From assembly GCA_049422085.1 (NCBI GenBank), contig JBMSOD010000158.1:1-7367 (forward strand): a stretch of 7,367 bases of DNA, written 5' to 3'. A program made the translations under genes and the position numbers. Position 1 is the stretch's first letter; the number at the start of each line of letters is the position of its first letter. Origin of the DNA: UBA4615 sp049422085. Its GTDB lineage: Bacteria; Pseudomonadota; Gammaproteobacteria; Burkholderiales; Burkholderiaceae_E. Under the pieces are notes generated by a model. It made no database searches and was not told the origin of the DNA. It saw only the letters and a program-made list of their open reading frames with translations. Positions 6,346 to 7,367 of the stretch are shown here, in pieces.

Positions 6346-6379
6346 AAAAAGCCCACCGGAGTCTCTCAACTCGGTGGGC
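6346..6379 (-). terminator. Intrinsic terminator downstream of aceA
   Basis: On the minus strand GCCCACCG (6379-6372) pairs perfectly with CGGTGGGC (6358-6351). AGT/ACT inside the loop can extend the stem with one bulged C. The stem is followed at once by five Ts. It lies about 115 bases after the aceA stop and about 165 before flp, so it separates the two transcription units. A further run of seven Ts occurs at 6323-6317 without its own stem. Confidence 0.85.
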
Positions 6380-6437
6380 CTGCAAGACCATCGATCGGGC
6401 GAACAGGATCAGTCGGGCTCACCTGCTGCCAGCATCG

Positions 6438-6459
6438 CAGGGCCTTTCTCAAGGCCCTG
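6438..6459. repeat. Perfect 9-bp hairpin with GAGA tetraloop in the aceA 3' untranslated region
   Basis: On the minus strand CAGGGCCTT, GAGA, AAGGCCCTG forms a perfect nine-pair stem closed by a GNRA tetraloop (GAGA) in the RNA. It sits 34 bases after the aceA stop and before the terminator. There is no T run on either strand, so it is not an intrinsic terminator. It may protect the aceA 3' end or be a REP-like element, and no second copy is visible in the window. Confidence 0.5.
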
Positions 6460-6493
6460 GCGCAAACGATGCATCAAGACGGCTGCGCTCCGT

Positions 6494-7367
6494 TCAGGCC
6501 GCCTTCTTGTGGCCGTCGAAGAACTGCTCGTCTTCGGTCGAACCCTTGAGCGCTGCGGTGGAGGCGTCGCTCTCGATGGTGGTGGTGACCGCATCGAAGT
6601 AGCCCGTACCCACCTCGCGCTGATGCTTGACCGCGGTAAAGCCACGCTCGGCTGCCGCAAATTCGGCTTCCTGCAGCTCCACGAAAGCGGTCATGTTGTC
6701 GCGGGCATAGCCATAGGCCAGGTTGAACATGGAGTAGTTCAGGCTATGGAAACCAGCCAGGGTGATGAACTGGAACTTGTAGCCCATCGCACCGAGCTCG
6801 CGCTGGAACTTGGCGATGGTCGAGTCGTCTAGCTTCTTCTTCCTGTTGTAGGAGGGAGAGCAGTTGTAGGCCAGCAGCTTACCCGGGATCTTCGGGTGGA
6901 TCGCCTCGGCGAACTGGCGGGCAAAGGCCAGATCGGGCGTGCCGGTCTCGCACCAGATCAGATCGGCATAGGGCGCGTAGGCCAGGCCCCGTGAGATGGC
7001 CTGATCAATGCCGTTACGGGTGCGGAAGAAGCCTTCGACCGTGCGTTCGCCGGTGATGAAGGGCTTGTCGTTCTCGTCGACATCCGAGGTGACGAGATCG
7101 GCCGCCTCGGCATCGGTACGGGCGAGCAGGATGGTGGGCACGCCCATGACATCGGCAGCGAGACGGGCCGCAACCAGCTTGGCGACGGCCTCGCGGGAGG
7201 GCACCAGCACTTTGCCGCCCATGTGACCGCATTTCTTGACCGCAGCCAGCTGGTCTTCGAAGTGCACACCCGAAGCACCGGCCTCGATCATGGACTTCAT
7301 GAGTTCGAAGGCGTTGAGCACGCCACCAAAGCCGGCTTCGGCATCGGCCACGATCGGAGCGAAGTAG
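6494..7367 (-). CDS. aceA: Isocitrate lyase, C-terminal two thirds (5' end outside window)
   Basis: Isocitrate lyase splits isocitrate into glyoxylate and succinate, the first step of the glyoxylate shunt, in the cytoplasm. About 290 of an expected roughly 430 residues are visible. The frame runs off the right edge, starting in YFAPIVADAEAGFGG. The catalytic cysteine is present in KKCGHMGGKVL. The substrate-binding NCSPS (Asn, Ser, Ser) is intact, as is the FQFITLAGFHSLNYSMF block. The C-terminus has EVGTGYFDAVTTTIE and GSTEDEQFF, as in betaproteobacterial enzymes. One oddity: the loop reads SPSYNRKKKL, where family members usually have a Trp (FNW) at the R position. A terminator follows, so this is a separate unit from the pilus operon. 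Identity is very secure. Confidence 0.97.
   Translation of the reverse strand, partial: YFAPIVADAEAGFGGVLNAFELMKSMIEAGASGVHFEDQLAAVKKCGHMGGKVLVPSREAVAKLVAARLAADVMGVPTILLARTDAEAADLVTSDVDENDKPFITGERTVEGFFRTRNGIDQAISRGLAYAPYADLIWCETGTPDLAFARQFAEAIHPKIPGKLLAYNCSPSYNRKKKLDDSTIAKFQRELGAMGYKFQFITLAGFHSLNYSMFNLAYGYARDNMTAFVELQEAEFAAAERGFTAVKHQREVGTGYFDAVTTTIESDASTAALKGSTEDEQFFDGHKKAA

Overview
The window is GC-rich DNA. All convincing coding content lies on the minus strand, so genes read from high to low coordinates. The isocitrate lyase has the close-to-betaproteobacterial (Burkholderiales-like) form, and the neighbouring genes are a Tad/Flp (type IVb pilus) locus. I therefore infer a betaproteobacterium or close relative; no rRNA or other definitive marker is present.

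Layout, in transcription order. (1) 7367-6494: the 3' two thirds of aceA (isocitrate lyase, glyoxylate shunt), cut by the window edge, with the catalytic cysteine motif visible. (2) 6493-6182: a 312-bp gap with a perfect 22-nt hairpin, a good intrinsic terminator for aceA, three copies of CCTTTGG, and an 8-bp inverted repeat that buries the ribosome binding site of the next gene. (3) 6181-5879: flp, the type IVb major pilin. (4) 5862-4495: a TadG-like protein. (5) 4493-3627: a long TadE-like minor pilin. (6) 3533-2901: an unrecognised 210-residue protein with an apparent internal duplication. (7) 2904-2686: a 72-residue protein with a class III (prepilin) signal. (8) 2689-1523: CpaB/RcpC. (9) 1502-108: the CpaC/RcpA secretin. 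(10) 99-1: the first 33 codons of a gene whose protein opens like an FHA domain, possibly an FHA-fused CpaF/TadA ATPase.

The genes from flp to the window edge are packed with gaps of 1 to 93 nt and two ATGA start/stop overlaps, which fits a single operon with translational coupling. Together they encode the fibre subunit (Flp), minor or initiating pseudopilins (TadE, the 72-residue protein), an envelope-anchored accessory protein (TadG-like), and the outer-membrane channel with its periplasmic partner (CpaC, CpaB). The motor ATPase, inner-membrane platform (TadB/TadC) and prepilin peptidase would have to lie further downstream or elsewhere.

The most interesting points are the possible hairpin control of flp translation, the small overlooked pilin-like gene, the unknown duplicated-fold protein, the His/Gly-rich insertion in CpaB, the FHA-like opening of the last gene, and a W-to-R change next to the isocitrate lyase active-site loop. 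I see no CRISPR array, tRNA, rRNA or insertion sequence. The long open frames on the plus strand are shadows of the real genes.
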